DNA from: Propionivibrio dicarboxylicus
GTDB taxonomy: Bacteria; Pseudomonadota; Gammaproteobacteria; Burkholderiales; Rhodocyclaceae
Direction: 5' to 3'
NCBI GenBank assembly: GCA_945902805.1
Contig: CAMDMZ010000014.1
Span: 42,149-106,148 of the forward strand
DNA length: 64,000 nt
The notes under the pieces are model-generated. The model worked only from the letters and a program-made list of their open reading frames with translations, was not told the DNA's origin and ran no database searches. The translations under genes and the position numbers were made by a program. Shown here in pieces: positions 55,965 to 63,657 of this stretch (position 1 is the stretch's first letter; each line of letters opens with the position of its first letter).

Positions 55965-58402
55965 AGAACGCCCGCATCGTTCATCGCCTGTCGCGGCGCA
56001 TTCGCATCGTCGCGCCGTCACTGGTGAAGCAGCCCGAACGCTGCTACATCCTCGAGATCCTGTTGCGCAAGCATGGTGCGCTGCGCGAGGTGAAGAGCGT
56101 GCCGGAAATCGGCTCGGTGACGCTGCATTTCGATCCACTGCAGTTGCCTGAAGAACGACTGCTGGCGGTGGTCGATGCCGTGATCGGCAATATTGCCAGC
56201 GCGCCAGCGCCAACAACTCCTAGCGCCGTCCTGCCAGAACCGACTTTTACGAGTGATACCCCGGCCCAGGAATGTAATGCCGCCATCGAGGGCATGACCT
56301 GCGCCTCGTGCGCGCTGCTGATCGAGATGAGTCTACAACGCGATCCGCGCGTAGCCGATGCGGCGGTCAATTTCGCGGCCGGCACGATCACGGTCAAAGG
56401 TCATCTGAGCCGGGAGCAACTTTTCGCTTCGGTAGCAAAGCTTGGCTACGAAGCGCGACCGATGGATACGCTGACCCAACGCCGTCTGCTCATCGAGCGC
56501 GAAAAGGCGCGTGTCGAAAATGCACGCAAGCGTTTGCTGCATTCCGCCCTGCTCACCGCGCCGGTGATGGTTTCCGGCATGCTGATGTATCGCTCGCCGG
56601 CCCTGCGTCTGCTCGAACTGGTGCTGTCGACGGCCGTGATAGCCGGGCCGGGGCGCGAAATTTTCAGGAAAGCCTGGGCGCTGGCGCAGCGGCGCGAAGC
56701 CAACATGGATACGCTGATCGCCATGGGCGCCGGCGCCGCTTACCTCTACAGCATTCCGGGCGTGGCCAGCATGCGCCACCACGTCTATTTCGAGTCCGCT
56801 GCCGCCATCATCGCCTTCGTTCTCGGCGGTCGCTACATGGAAGAGCGTGCCAAGGGCAAGGCCTCCGAGGCCATCCGCAAGCTGATCGAGTTGCAACCCG
56901 AGACAGCGATTCGCGTTACGGCCGATGGCGATCAAACCATTGCCATCGACGACGTCCAGATCGGCGATCGCCTGCGCGTGCGCCCCGGCGACAAGGTGCC
57001 GACGGACGGCGTGGTCGAGGAGGGCGCTTCCACGCTCGACGAAGCCATGCTCACCGGCGAATCGCTGCCCGTGACCAAGGGCGCCGGCGATTCCGTGGTC
57101 GGCGGTTGCCTGAATGGTAACGGCGCCTTCATCCTGCGCGTGACGGCGATTGGCGGTGACACGGTGCTCTCCGGCATCGTCAAGCTGGTTGATCATGCCC
57201 AAGGTGCCAAGCTGCCGGTGCAGAAACTGGCCGACCGTATTTCGGCGCGTTTCGTGCCGGCGGTGGCTGGGATTGGTGCTCTGACGCTGGCCGGCTGGCT
57301 GCTGGCGGGAGCGCCGGCTTCGCGCGCACTGGCGCATTCCGTCGCCGTGCTATTGATCGCCTGCCCCTGCGCACTCGGGTTAGCGACGCCGACAGCGATC
57401 ATGGTCGGCACCGGCCAGGCGGCGAAGCGCGGCATCTACATCCGCAATGGCGAGGCGCTGGAAACGGCGGCGACGCTGGATACGCTGGTCTTCGACAAGA
57501 CCGGCACGATCACCGAAGGCAGGCCGGTGGTGACGGATTTTCTCGCGGTGACGGGGAGCGACGAGGAACGCACGCTGGCGCTGGTCGCTGGCGCCGAGGC
57601 GCATTCCGAACACTTTCTGGCGCGCGCCGTGGCGGCCTACTGTAAGGCTCGCGCCGTTCCGCCAGCACCGACTTTTGACTTCGAGGCGATTCCGGGGCGC
57701 GGTCTGCGTGCGCGAAGTGAGGAAGACACGGTCCTGGTCGGCAATGCTGAATTGATCGGGGAACACGGTATCGACTTCAGTGCGCAGCAGGATCAGGCCG
57801 CCGCTTGGGCCGAGCAGGGCAAGACGCCGGTTTTTGTGGCCATCGATGGCAAGGTCGCTGCGCTGCTGGCCATCGCCGATTCGCCGCGCGCGGGAGCGAA
57901 AGAGGCGATTGCCCTGTTGCATCGCTTCGGTCTAAAAACCGTGATGGCGACCGGTGATGTCGACGCCGTAGCGCACCACATCGCCCGCGAAGTGGGGATC
58001 GACGAAGTGATCGCCCGTGCCACGCCGGCCGACAAACTGGCTTTGGTTCAGCGTTTGCAAGATGAGGGACGAAAAGTCGGCATGATCGGCGACGGTATCA
58101 ACGACGCCCCGGCACTGGCGGCCGCCAACGTCGGCTTCGCCATCGGCGGCGGTGCCGACATCGCTGTCGAATCGGCCGACATCACGCTGGTCGGCGGCGA
58201 TATTGCCCGTGTCGCCAGCGGGATCGATCTTTCGCGCCGCACCATGAAGATCGTGCGCCAGAATCTGTTCTGGGCACTCGGCTACAACGTCATTGCGATT
58301 CCCGTGGCGGCGGCCGGGCGGCTCAATCCGATGATCGCGGCAGCGGCAATGGCGATGAGTTCGGTCTCGGTGGTGACGAACTCGCTGCGGTTGCAACGAT
58401 AA
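55961..58402 (+). CDS. copA: copper-transporting P1B-type ATPase
   Basis: 813 residues from GTG 55961. A degenerate HMA domain (VHRLSRRIRIVAPSL) precedes a true one with GMTCASCALL. Then eight transmembrane helices with CPC in LIACPCALGLATP, TGES, DKTGTITEG, and GDGINDAPA. The last helix MAMSSVSVVTNSLRL fits Cu(I) pumps. Two regions come from dispersed repeats: AVLPEPTF in the linker between the HMA domains and AVPPAPTF in the nucleotide-binding domain. It exports Cu(I), for resistance or to load periplasmic enzymes. Confidence 0.95.
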   Translation: MKNARIVHRLSRRIRIVAPSLVKQPERCYILEILLRKHGALREVKSVPEIGSVTLHFDPLQLPEERLLAVVDAVIGNIASAPAPTTPSAVLPEPTFTSDTPAQECNAAIEGMTCASCALLIEMSLQRDPRVADAAVNFAAGTITVKGHLSREQLFASVAKLGYEARPMDTLTQRRLLIEREKARVENARKRLLHSALLTAPVMVSGMLMYRSPALRLLELVLSTAVIAGPGREIFRKAWALAQRREANMDTLIAMGAGAAYLYSIPGVASMRHHVYFESAAAIIAFVLGGRYMEERAKGKASEAIRKLIELQPETAIRVTADGDQTIAIDDVQIGDRLRVRPGDKVPTDGVVEEGASTLDEAMLTGESLPVTKGAGDSVVGGCLNGNGAFILRVTAIGGDTVLSGIVKLVDHAQGAKLPVQKLADRISARFVPAVAGIGALTLAGWLLAGAPASRALAHSVAVLLIACPCALGLATPTAIMVGTGQAAKRGIYIRNGEALETAATLDTLVFDKTGTITEGRPVVTDFLAVTGSDEERTLALVAGAEAHSEHFLARAVAAYCKARAVPPAPTFDFEAIPGRGLRARSEEDTVLVGNAELIGEHGIDFSAQQDQAAAWAEQGKTPVFVAIDGKVAALLAIADSPRAGAKEAIALLHRFGLKTVMATGDVDAVAHHIAREVGIDEVIARATPADKLALVQRLQDEGRKVGMIGDGINDAPALAAANVGFAIGGGADIAVESADITLVGGDIARVASGIDLSRRTMKIVRQNLFWALGYNVIAIPVAAAGRLNPMIAAAAMAMSSVSVVTNSLRLQR
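56224..56249 (-). repeat. 26-bp dispersed repeat, copy 12 (inside copA)
   Basis: Opposite orientation to the gene, translated AVLPEPTF in an Ala/Pro linker. Confidence 0.85.
57652..57677 (-). repeat. 26-bp dispersed repeat, copy 13 (inside copA)
   Basis: Opposite orientation, translated AVPPAPTF directly before the conserved DFEAIPGRG of the N domain, with no apparent length change. Confidence 0.88.
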
Positions 58403-58410
58403 ACTAGTCT

Positions 58411-58437
58411 TCATTACCGCGCAGGCGGGAATCCAGC
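58411..58437 (+). repeat. REP-like repeat before the GIY-YIG gene
   Basis: TCATTACCGCGCAGGCGGGA then ATCCAGC; one mismatch in the 5' arm. Confidence 0.75.
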
Positions 58438-58444
58438 CGCCGAC

Positions 58445-58741
58445 ATGGAAGAAAAGCATCCCACCGTTTATATCCTGGCCAGCCAACGCAACGGTACGCT
58501 GTACATCGGCGTCACTTCCGATCCGCTCAAGCGGATCTGGCAGCACCGGAACGATGTGGTCGAAGGTTTTACACAGCGCTATGGCGTGCATCAATTGGTT
58601 TACTACGAGCTGCACGGCAGCATGGACGCCGCGATTACCCGGGAGAAGCAATTGAAGAGGTGGAACCGCGTGTGGAAGCTGAAGTTGATCGAAGAGCGAA
58701 ATCCCGACTGGCGTGATTTATGGGATGAGATCGCTGCATGA
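58445..58741 (+). CDS. GIY-YIG nuclease superfamily protein
   Basis: 98 residues, a minimal GIY-YIG domain: VYILASQRNGTLYIGVTSDP (GIY-YIG replaced by VYI-YIG), Arg in LKRIWQHRND and Glu in TREKQLKRW. Small proteins of this kind are widespread and are often found beside ATTCCCGC-type repeats, as here, with one unit before and two after. It may be a nuclease acting on the repeat; this is inference from position. Confidence 0.88.
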   Translation: MEEKHPTVYILASQRNGTLYIGVTSDPLKRIWQHRNDVVEGFTQRYGVHQLVYYELHGSMDAAITREKQLKRWNRVWKLKLIEERNPDWRDLWDEIAA

Positions 58742-58752
58742 GGCTCAGCCCC

Positions 58753-58780
58753 GTCACTCCCGCGCAGGCGGGAGTCCAGC
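58753..58780 (+). repeat. REP-like repeat after the GIY-YIG gene, direct unit
   Basis: CACTCCCGCGCAGGCGGGAG then TCCAGC; same direction as the unit upstream of the gene. Confidence 0.8.
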
Positions 58781-58797
58781 CATCGTCTCCGTCACCC

Positions 58798-58825
58798 ACT
58801 GGATTCCCGCCTGCGCGGGAATGAC
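58798..58825 (-). repeat. REP-like repeat after the GIY-YIG gene, inverted unit
   Basis: ATTCCCGCCTGCGCGGGAAT then GAC, inverted to the preceding unit and ending six bases before the next start codon. Confidence 0.85.
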
Positions 58826-58830
58826 GGTTT

Positions 58831-59523
58831 ATGGAAAACGGTCACATTGTCGAGTTTTCGTTCTGGGCGGCCTTCATGGTCGGGCTGCTGGGTTCCGGCC
58901 ATTGCATTGGCATGTGTGGCGGACTCGTTTCCGGCTGCTTCATGAAGTTGCGCGCAAGCGGACCTTGGCCGTATGCGGCGTATCACGCGGCGCGGATCGG
59001 CATCTATGCGCTGGTTGGACTCGTTGCGGCGTTGCTGGGTACGGTTCTAGTCGCCAGTGGCATGACCGGATTGGCGCAGGGCGTGCTGCAGATCATCGCC
59101 GGTGCCATCGTGATTCTGCTCGGACTTGATCTGCTCGGCATTTCACCGATCCGCAATGTCTACGGTTTCGCGCCGGTAGCGTGGCTGCGCCGGCAATTCG
59201 TTACGGCAACGCAAAAAGGCCCGGTGCTCGGTGCGGCGATCAGCGGCGCAATCAACGGTCTGATGCCCTGTTCGATGACCATGGCGATGGCCGTCAAAGC
59301 CACTACGTCACCCGCGCCCGCAGAAGGGATGTTGCTGATGCTGGCTTTTGGCGCGGGAACCCTGCCGTCGATGCTGTTTGCCTCGGTGTTGTTCGGCAAG
59401 TTGGGGCCACGCCTGCGCGGCGGCCTGCAAAAGTTTGCTGCGCTGTTCGTTATCGCGCTTGGCGTGTCGACACTGTGGCAGGGGCTGCGCTTCTACCTCG
59501 TGATGTACAGGCTGGTGATCTGA
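58831..59523 (+). CDS. TauE/SafE-like (COG2836) membrane protein
   Basis: 230 residues, six to seven hydrophobic segments. GLLGSGHCIGMCGGLVSG and GAINGLMPCSMTMAMAV are the paired Cys motifs of the SafE-like family often next to CcoI/CopA genes and thought to act in copper or cytochrome oxidase biogenesis. The ribosome site is weak and lies in or by a REP element, so the start is less certain. Confidence 0.85.
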   Translation: MENGHIVEFSFWAAFMVGLLGSGHCIGMCGGLVSGCFMKLRASGPWPYAAYHAARIGIYALVGLVAALLGTVLVASGMTGLAQGVLQIIAGAIVILLGLDLLGISPIRNVYGFAPVAWLRRQFVTATQKGPVLGAAISGAINGLMPCSMTMAMAVKATTSPAPAEGMLLMLAFGAGTLPSMLFASVLFGKLGPRLRGGLQKFAALFVIALGVSTLWQGLRFYLVMYRLVI

Positions 59524-59533
59524 TCGGGCCGCA

Positions 59534-59559
59534 AAAAAGTCGGCTCTGACGGGACGGCG
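59534..59559 (+). repeat. 26-bp dispersed repeat, copy 14 (intergenic)
   Basis: Between the TauE/SafE-like stop and the stop of the Sel1 gene, which begins one base after the repeat ends. Confidence 0.88.
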
Positions 59560-59560
59560 C

Positions 59561-60139
59561 TCAATTGGCCGGGGACAGATTGCCGGCCACCAACTGCGCG
59601 GCGGGCTGCGTGGCAAGGTTGATGCCGGCGCGGCGGCGGAGATCAGCCATGACCTGGGCTTCATTCTTGCGCGAAGCGAAAAGTGCATCGTGCATGTCGC
59701 GGGCGGCGATCAGTTCCGCGGCTTGCTGGCGCCAGGCCATCATCTGTGGATGATGGTCGTGGTGAAGATGCGCTACCCGATGTTCATTGATCCAGCGCCA
59801 GCCTTCCTTTTCGTTCACCGGCGTGCCTTCCCCGTTCAAGTGCATCGCGCCCAGACGCGATTGCGCTTCGCGATCGCCTTTTTCGGCAGCAATGCGGTAC
59901 CACTTCAACGCTGCCGCCGGGTTTTTCGCAACCCCGTCGCCATGCTGATAGATAGTCCCCAGGTTGAAGGCGGCATTGGCATCGCCCTTCTGCGCCAACG
60001 GTGTCCAGAAAGCCATCGCTGCAGCCGTATCTCCCGTGCGGTGGCGTTTCGCGGCATCGGCGAAGCTGTTCGCTGAGTCGGCGGCAGCTGACAAGGTGGG
60101 CAGGGAAATGGCCGCGAGAAGTAGTAGATGGCGTTTCAT
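59561..60139 (-). CDS. periplasmic Sel1-repeat protein
   Basis: 192 residues from ATG 60139, GGAG upstream. Signal peptide (MKRHLLLLAAISLPTLSAAA), then about three Sel1 repeats (GDANAAFNLGTIYQHGDGVA, NPAAALKWYRIAAEKGDREA, QSRLGAMHLNGEGTPVNEKE). A protein-interaction scaffold. Two candidate RegA sites sit 59-92 bases upstream, so it may respond to redox. Confidence 0.9.
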   Translation of the reverse strand: MKRHLLLLAAISLPTLSAAADSANSFADAAKRHRTGDTAAAMAFWTPLAQKGDANAAFNLGTIYQHGDGVAKNPAAALKWYRIAAEKGDREAQSRLGAMHLNGEGTPVNEKEGWRWINEHRVAHLHHDHHPQMMAWRQQAAELIAARDMHDALFASRKNEAQVMADLRRRAGINLATQPAAQLVAGNLSPAN

Positions 60140-60197
60140 TCGAGCACTCCGGGTACAGGAAAGCGCCAAATCGTAAAGCCACCAGTGCGTCTACAGT

Positions 60198-60214
60198 TGC
60201 GACATGGTGTCGCA
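60198..60214. promoter_or_regulatory. candidate RegA-binding palindrome 2
   Basis: TGCGACA-TGG-TGTCGCA, perfect 7+3+7, upstream of the Sel1 gene. Confidence 0.55.
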
Positions 60215-60231
60215 GGCGACGTTTTGTCGCA
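60215..60231. promoter_or_regulatory. candidate RegA-binding palindrome 3
   Basis: GGCGACG-TTT-TGTCGCA, directly adjoining the previous site and in the same layout, with two mismatches in the left arm. Confidence 0.5.
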
Positions 60232-60241
60232 GGTGTTGCCC

Positions 60242-60841
60242 CTACGTCGTGCCCAGCAGATCAGTCATGATCCGGCACGACTTGCGACCATTGCCCCGGC
60301 GTTCACTTTCGGGTTCGATCACGCCCTGGCGACGCAGCCCGGAGAGGGTGCGCGAAACCGTTTCGATCGTCAGTGCAGTGATCTCTGCCATATCCCGCAA
60401 GGGAGGCAGTTCTGTGCTGAATACGGCGGGAGTGGCTTGCGGCAGAAATACGCCAAGCAAGCGACGTATGCGCTCAACCGCTTGCCCGGAACGCAGGGCG
60501 ACCACGCGTGCGGCACGCCGCTCACCCAGCATCAGGGCGTTCAACAAGGAATCGCGTTCGGCTTGCGCAGCTCCCGGCCAGGGAACCAGTTCGCACGGTG
60601 TGAGTGCCGTGGTCCGGAAGGAGCACCGACCAAAGAGCAAGGTGTCGGCACCGACGATATCACCCTCCATGGCCAGCCCCGCATAAGTGGGCTCACCGCC
60701 AGGGTTGATCGCATCGAAGCGGACCACACCGTTGGCGACCCGCCAGGCAGATCCGGCGTCGCCGGCCTCCTGAATCAATTGTCCGCTGTCAAAGCGCAGG
60801 GTTGCAGCGGGATCACTGATCGACGACATGAGCGGGTTCAT
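60242..60841 (-). CDS. Crp/Fnr family regulator, atypical sensor domain
   Basis: 199 residues. The sensor half is short and weakly conserved (GQLIQEAGDAGSAWRVANGV, MEGDIVGADTLLFGRCSFRT), with no FNR-type cysteine set. The HTH has EITALTIETVSRTLSGLRRQ. An upstream copy of the TGTCGCA palindrome suggests RegA control. Targets are unknown; the ATG could also be at 60829. Confidence 0.87.
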   Translation of the reverse strand: MNPLMSSISDPAATLRFDSGQLIQEAGDAGSAWRVANGVVRFDAINPGGEPTYAGLAMEGDIVGADTLLFGRCSFRTTALTPCELVPWPGAAQAERDSLLNALMLGERRAARVVALRSGQAVERIRRLLGVFLPQATPAVFSTELPPLRDMAEITALTIETVSRTLSGLRRQGVIEPESERRGNGRKSCRIMTDLLGTT

Positions 60842-60889
60842 CGGTTTGGAACAAGGAGCGAATATAGCCTCTGCCTGGCCGCTGGGGAA

Positions 60890-60906
60890 TGAGACAAAAT
60901 GTCGCA
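60890..60906. promoter_or_regulatory. candidate RegA-binding palindrome 4
   Basis: TGAGACA-AAA-TGTCGCA, one mismatch, 49 bases before the Crp/Fnr start. Confidence 0.45.
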
Positions 60907-60921
60907 GCCTGGCTTGGAGAC

Positions 60922-61482
60922 TCAGAACCAGACCTCGGGATAGCGCCGCGAGCGTGGCAGGTTATTCACCACCAAGGCGACCAACAGCAGGATCAGCGGG
61001 CCGACGGTGGCTGGCATCAGCACGTACCAGAAGCCAAGCCGCTCAATCTCGGCGGAACCGAGCGCAGCAATAAGTGCGGTGGCACCGCCGGGAGGGTGAA
61101 GGGTGCGTGTCAGGTGCATCACAGCAATTGCGGTGGCAACCGCGATGGCTTGTGCCACTCCGGGCCAGTGATGAAAGAGCTGCCAGCAGCCAACGCCAAT
61201 CAGGGCCGAAATCATGTGACCGCCGATCAGGTTGCGCGGTTGCGCCAGGGGACTGCGCGGTGCGCCATAAACCAGCACGGCCGAGGCGCCGAACGAGCCG
61301 ATCATCAAATGCAGGTCGTGTCCGACAAAGAAGCGCGCGCCGACCCATGCCACCGCACCAATACCCAGCAGCGCGCCGATCCAGGACCAGAAGACTTCGT
61401 CGGTGCTGACGCGGGGCGGCCCGCCGGCCGTAGTGCCGCGCCACTTGCGAAAATAGTCGCGCCAGCTCCGTTCCAGCTTCAT
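60922..61482 (-). CDS. HPP family membrane protein
   Basis: 186 residues, about five hydrophobic segments, with LHLMIGSFGASAVLVYG, LIGGHMISALIGV and the signature LHPPGGATALIAAL. HPP proteins include a chloroplast nitrite transporter; some bacterial ones carry CBS domains, which this one lacks. In a denitrifier a nitrite transport role is possible. It overlaps the small gene upstream of it by four bases. Confidence 0.88.
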   Translation of the reverse strand: MKLERSWRDYFRKWRGTTAGGPPRVSTDEVFWSWIGALLGIGAVAWVGARFFVGHDLHLMIGSFGASAVLVYGAPRSPLAQPRNLIGGHMISALIGVGCWQLFHHWPGVAQAIAVATAIAVMHLTRTLHPPGGATALIAALGSAEIERLGFWYVLMPATVGPLILLLVALVVNNLPRSRRYPEVWF

Positions 61483-61679
61483 TGTTCGTCACCGGTGCGG
61501 CGCTTGCGCAGACGTTCTACCGCGTGGTGCCATGCCAAGTGATAGACGATGCGGAAATCCTCGGTACTGATATCCAGATAACCGGGAATGTGCTGCATGG
61601 CGTCGAGGATGTCCTCGTCCGTCAGTTCCGGTTCATGCTCGGCATCGATTGGCACGTCTTCTGCATGCTTGACGGTCAT
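61479..61679 (-). CDS. small acidic protein coupled to HPP gene
   Basis: 66 residues, AAAGGAG ribosome site before ATG 61679. Acidic N-terminal half (DAEHEPELTDEDILDAMQHI) and a His/Trp-containing helix (FRIVYHLAWHHAVERLRKRR). No family recognised. Overlap with the HPP gene suggests a regulatory or assembly role for that protein. Confidence 0.72.
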   Translation of the reverse strand: MTVKHAEDVPIDAEHEPELTDEDILDAMQHIPGYLDISTEDFRIVYHLAWHHAVERLRKRRTGDEQ

Positions 61680-61730
61680 GCTTGAGCTCCTTTGCGGGGG
61701 TTCGGCAATGCTTGTCGCAAACGCCACAGC

Positions 61731-62462
61731 TTAGACGGTTCTTCCTTCTCCGGCTTCTTCATGCGTTTTTCCGTCGCGAATCTGGTAGATGCGCTTGAAG
61801 GTCGGGATGATTTTCTCGTCGTGGGTGACGACGATGATGGCGGTGCGGAATTGCTGGGCCATATCGTTGAGGATGCGGATCACCGTCAGCGCACGTTCCG
61901 AATCCAGTGGCGCCGTGGGTTCGTCGGCGAGGATGATGGGCGCATGATTGGCGAGCGAACGGGCGATCGCCACGCGTTGCTGTTCGCCGCCGGAAAGTTG
62001 CGAGACTTGCGCCTTGGCGCGATGCGCGACGTCAAGGGCGGTCAGCAGTTCCAGGGCGCGCTGGCGGGCGGTGGCGTTGTCGACGCCGGCCAGCATGGGC
62101 AGCAGCGCCACGTTATCCGTCACGTCGAGAAACGGGATCAGATAGGGCGCCTGGAAAACGAAGCCGATGCGGTCGCGGCGTAGGGTGCGCAGGTCGGGGA
62201 TTTTCCAGCCACCGCTGGCGCCGTCGTAGATGGTCTCGCCGGCCAGTTCCATATGGCCGCCGGTCGGTTCGATCACGGCGCCGAGACATTTGAGCAAAGT
62301 GCTCTTGCCCGAGCCGCTGGGGCCGATCAGGCCAACTACCTCGCCCGGCCAGACGGTCATGTCGACCCCTTTCAAGGCATCGACGGCGGCGTCGCCGCTG
62401 CCATAGCGCTTGCGCAGGCCGGTCAGTTTGATTGCCGGTGGGCTGTTTTTGATCTTATCCAC
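61731..62462 (-). CDS. ABC exporter ATPase (LolD/DevA type)
   Basis: 243 residues. Walker A GPSGSGKSTLL, LSGGEQQR signature, Walker B IILADEPTAPLDSER and VTHDEK. Overlaps the permease gene; with the permease and the adaptor it forms a DevBCA/MacAB-like exporter. Confidence 0.94.
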   Translation of the reverse strand: MDKIKNSPPAIKLTGLRKRYGSGDAAVDALKGVDMTVWPGEVVGLIGPSGSGKSTLLKCLGAVIEPTGGHMELAGETIYDGASGGWKIPDLRTLRRDRIGFVFQAPYLIPFLDVTDNVALLPMLAGVDNATARQRALELLTALDVAHRAKAQVSQLSGGEQQRVAIARSLANHAPIILADEPTAPLDSERALTVIRILNDMAQQFRTAIIVVTHDEKIIPTFKRIYQIRDGKTHEEAGEGRTV

Positions 62463-63657
62463 CGATGGCCTCCGCCGGGTCGATGCGCAGCGCGGCGCGA
62501 ATCGCGACCACGCTGGCTAGAGCGCAAATCAGCATGACGATGGCAAATCCGCGCAGGGCGTCACCCGGCAGCAGCAGCACATATTTGGGGAAGACCGGCG
62601 CCCATAAACCCGAGGCCACGCGCCCGACCAGAAAGCCGATTAGGCCCAGCCCGAGGGCTTGCTGCAGGATCATCAGGGCGATGGTCCGATTCTTGGCGCC
62701 GATGAGTTTCAACACCGCAATCTCACGAATCTTGGCCATGGTCATGGTGTAAATGATGAAGGCGACGATGGCGGCAGTGACCACCGAGAGAATGGCCAGG
62801 AACATGCCGATCTGCTTTGATGACGTGGCGATCAACTTGGCGATCAGGATGTCTTCCATTTGCGCCCGCGTGTACGCGGTGAGCCGCTTCCAGCGCTGGA
62901 TTTCGTTGGCCACGGCGTCGGCATCGGCGCCTGGGCTGAGGCGGACGAGCACAGTGTTGACCATGCGGCTCTGGGCCCCGGCGGCCTGTACGGCTTCGAG
63001 CAGCCCCGGCACGCCCGGTCGATTGAAGGCGGGATTGGCGGCGGTGCGGGCGCGTTCGTTGAGCAGGGCGTCGTTGTCTTTGAGGAACTGGATCTCTTGC
63101 GCGTCCTTGAGCGGAACAAAGATCATCGGATCACCGCTGGCCGAGACCATGCGCCGCGTCAGTCCAACGATGACGTACTCGTGGCGTCGGATGCGGATGC
63201 GCTCACCCAGCGCGAGGCCGGTCTTTTCGTCGGCGATGGCCTCGTAATGCCCGGCCAAGACCGGTCGACCGGCAGTGAGATAAGCCGGCGCGCCGGGGCG
63301 ATTGGGGCGATCGACTTCCATGCCGACGATCATCACGCGGGCCTCAATGCCGGCGTGCTGGATCTGTATCGTCAGGTAGGCGGCGTTACCGGTTTCCGCC
63401 ACTCCGGGCAGGCCGGCGATGCCGCGCCAGACGTCATCGCGAATGCTGGAGGGTTCGGCATACGGCCCCAGCGTGCCTTGCTGCACCACCCAAAGGTCGG
63501 CGCCGCTGTTATCGATCAATACCTGGCCGTCATCGACCATACCGCGATAGATGCCGGCCATCGAGAGCGTGACACCGATCAGTAGGCCAAGCCCGACGCC
63601 GGTGAACAGGAATTTGCCCCAGCCGTGCAGGATGTCGCGGCCAGCGAGATTGATCAC
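62455..63657 (-). CDS. ABC exporter permease (FtsX/DevC type)
   Basis: 400 residues from GTG 63657. First helix (FLFTGVGLGLLIGVTLSMAG), a large periplasmic domain, then three helices with AKIREIAVLKLIGAKNRTIA as the ATPase contact. The start overlaps the adaptor stop by four bases. Substrate unknown. Confidence 0.92.
   Translation of the reverse strand: MINLAGRDILHGWGKFLFTGVGLGLLIGVTLSMAGIYRGMVDDGQVLIDNSGADLWVVQQGTLGPYAEPSSIRDDVWRGIAGLPGVAETGNAAYLTIQIQHAGIEARVMIVGMEVDRPNRPGAPAYLTAGRPVLAGHYEAIADEKTGLALGERIRIRRHEYVIVGLTRRMVSASGDPMIFVPLKDAQEIQFLKDNDALLNERARTAANPAFNRPGVPGLLEAVQAAGAQSRMVNTVLVRLSPGADADAVANEIQRWKRLTAYTRAQMEDILIAKLIATSSKQIGMFLAILSVVTAAIVAFIIYTMTMAKIREIAVLKLIGAKNRTIALMILQQALGLGLIGFLVGRVASGLWAPVFPKYVLLLPGDALRGFAIVMLICALASVVAIRAALRIDPAEAIGG

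Noticed and set aside
58069..58095. AAAAGTCGGCATGATCGGCG, resembling the repeat core
   Set aside because: Encodes the conserved KVGMIGDGINDAP motif of P-type ATPases and diverges right after the first nine bases; coincidental.
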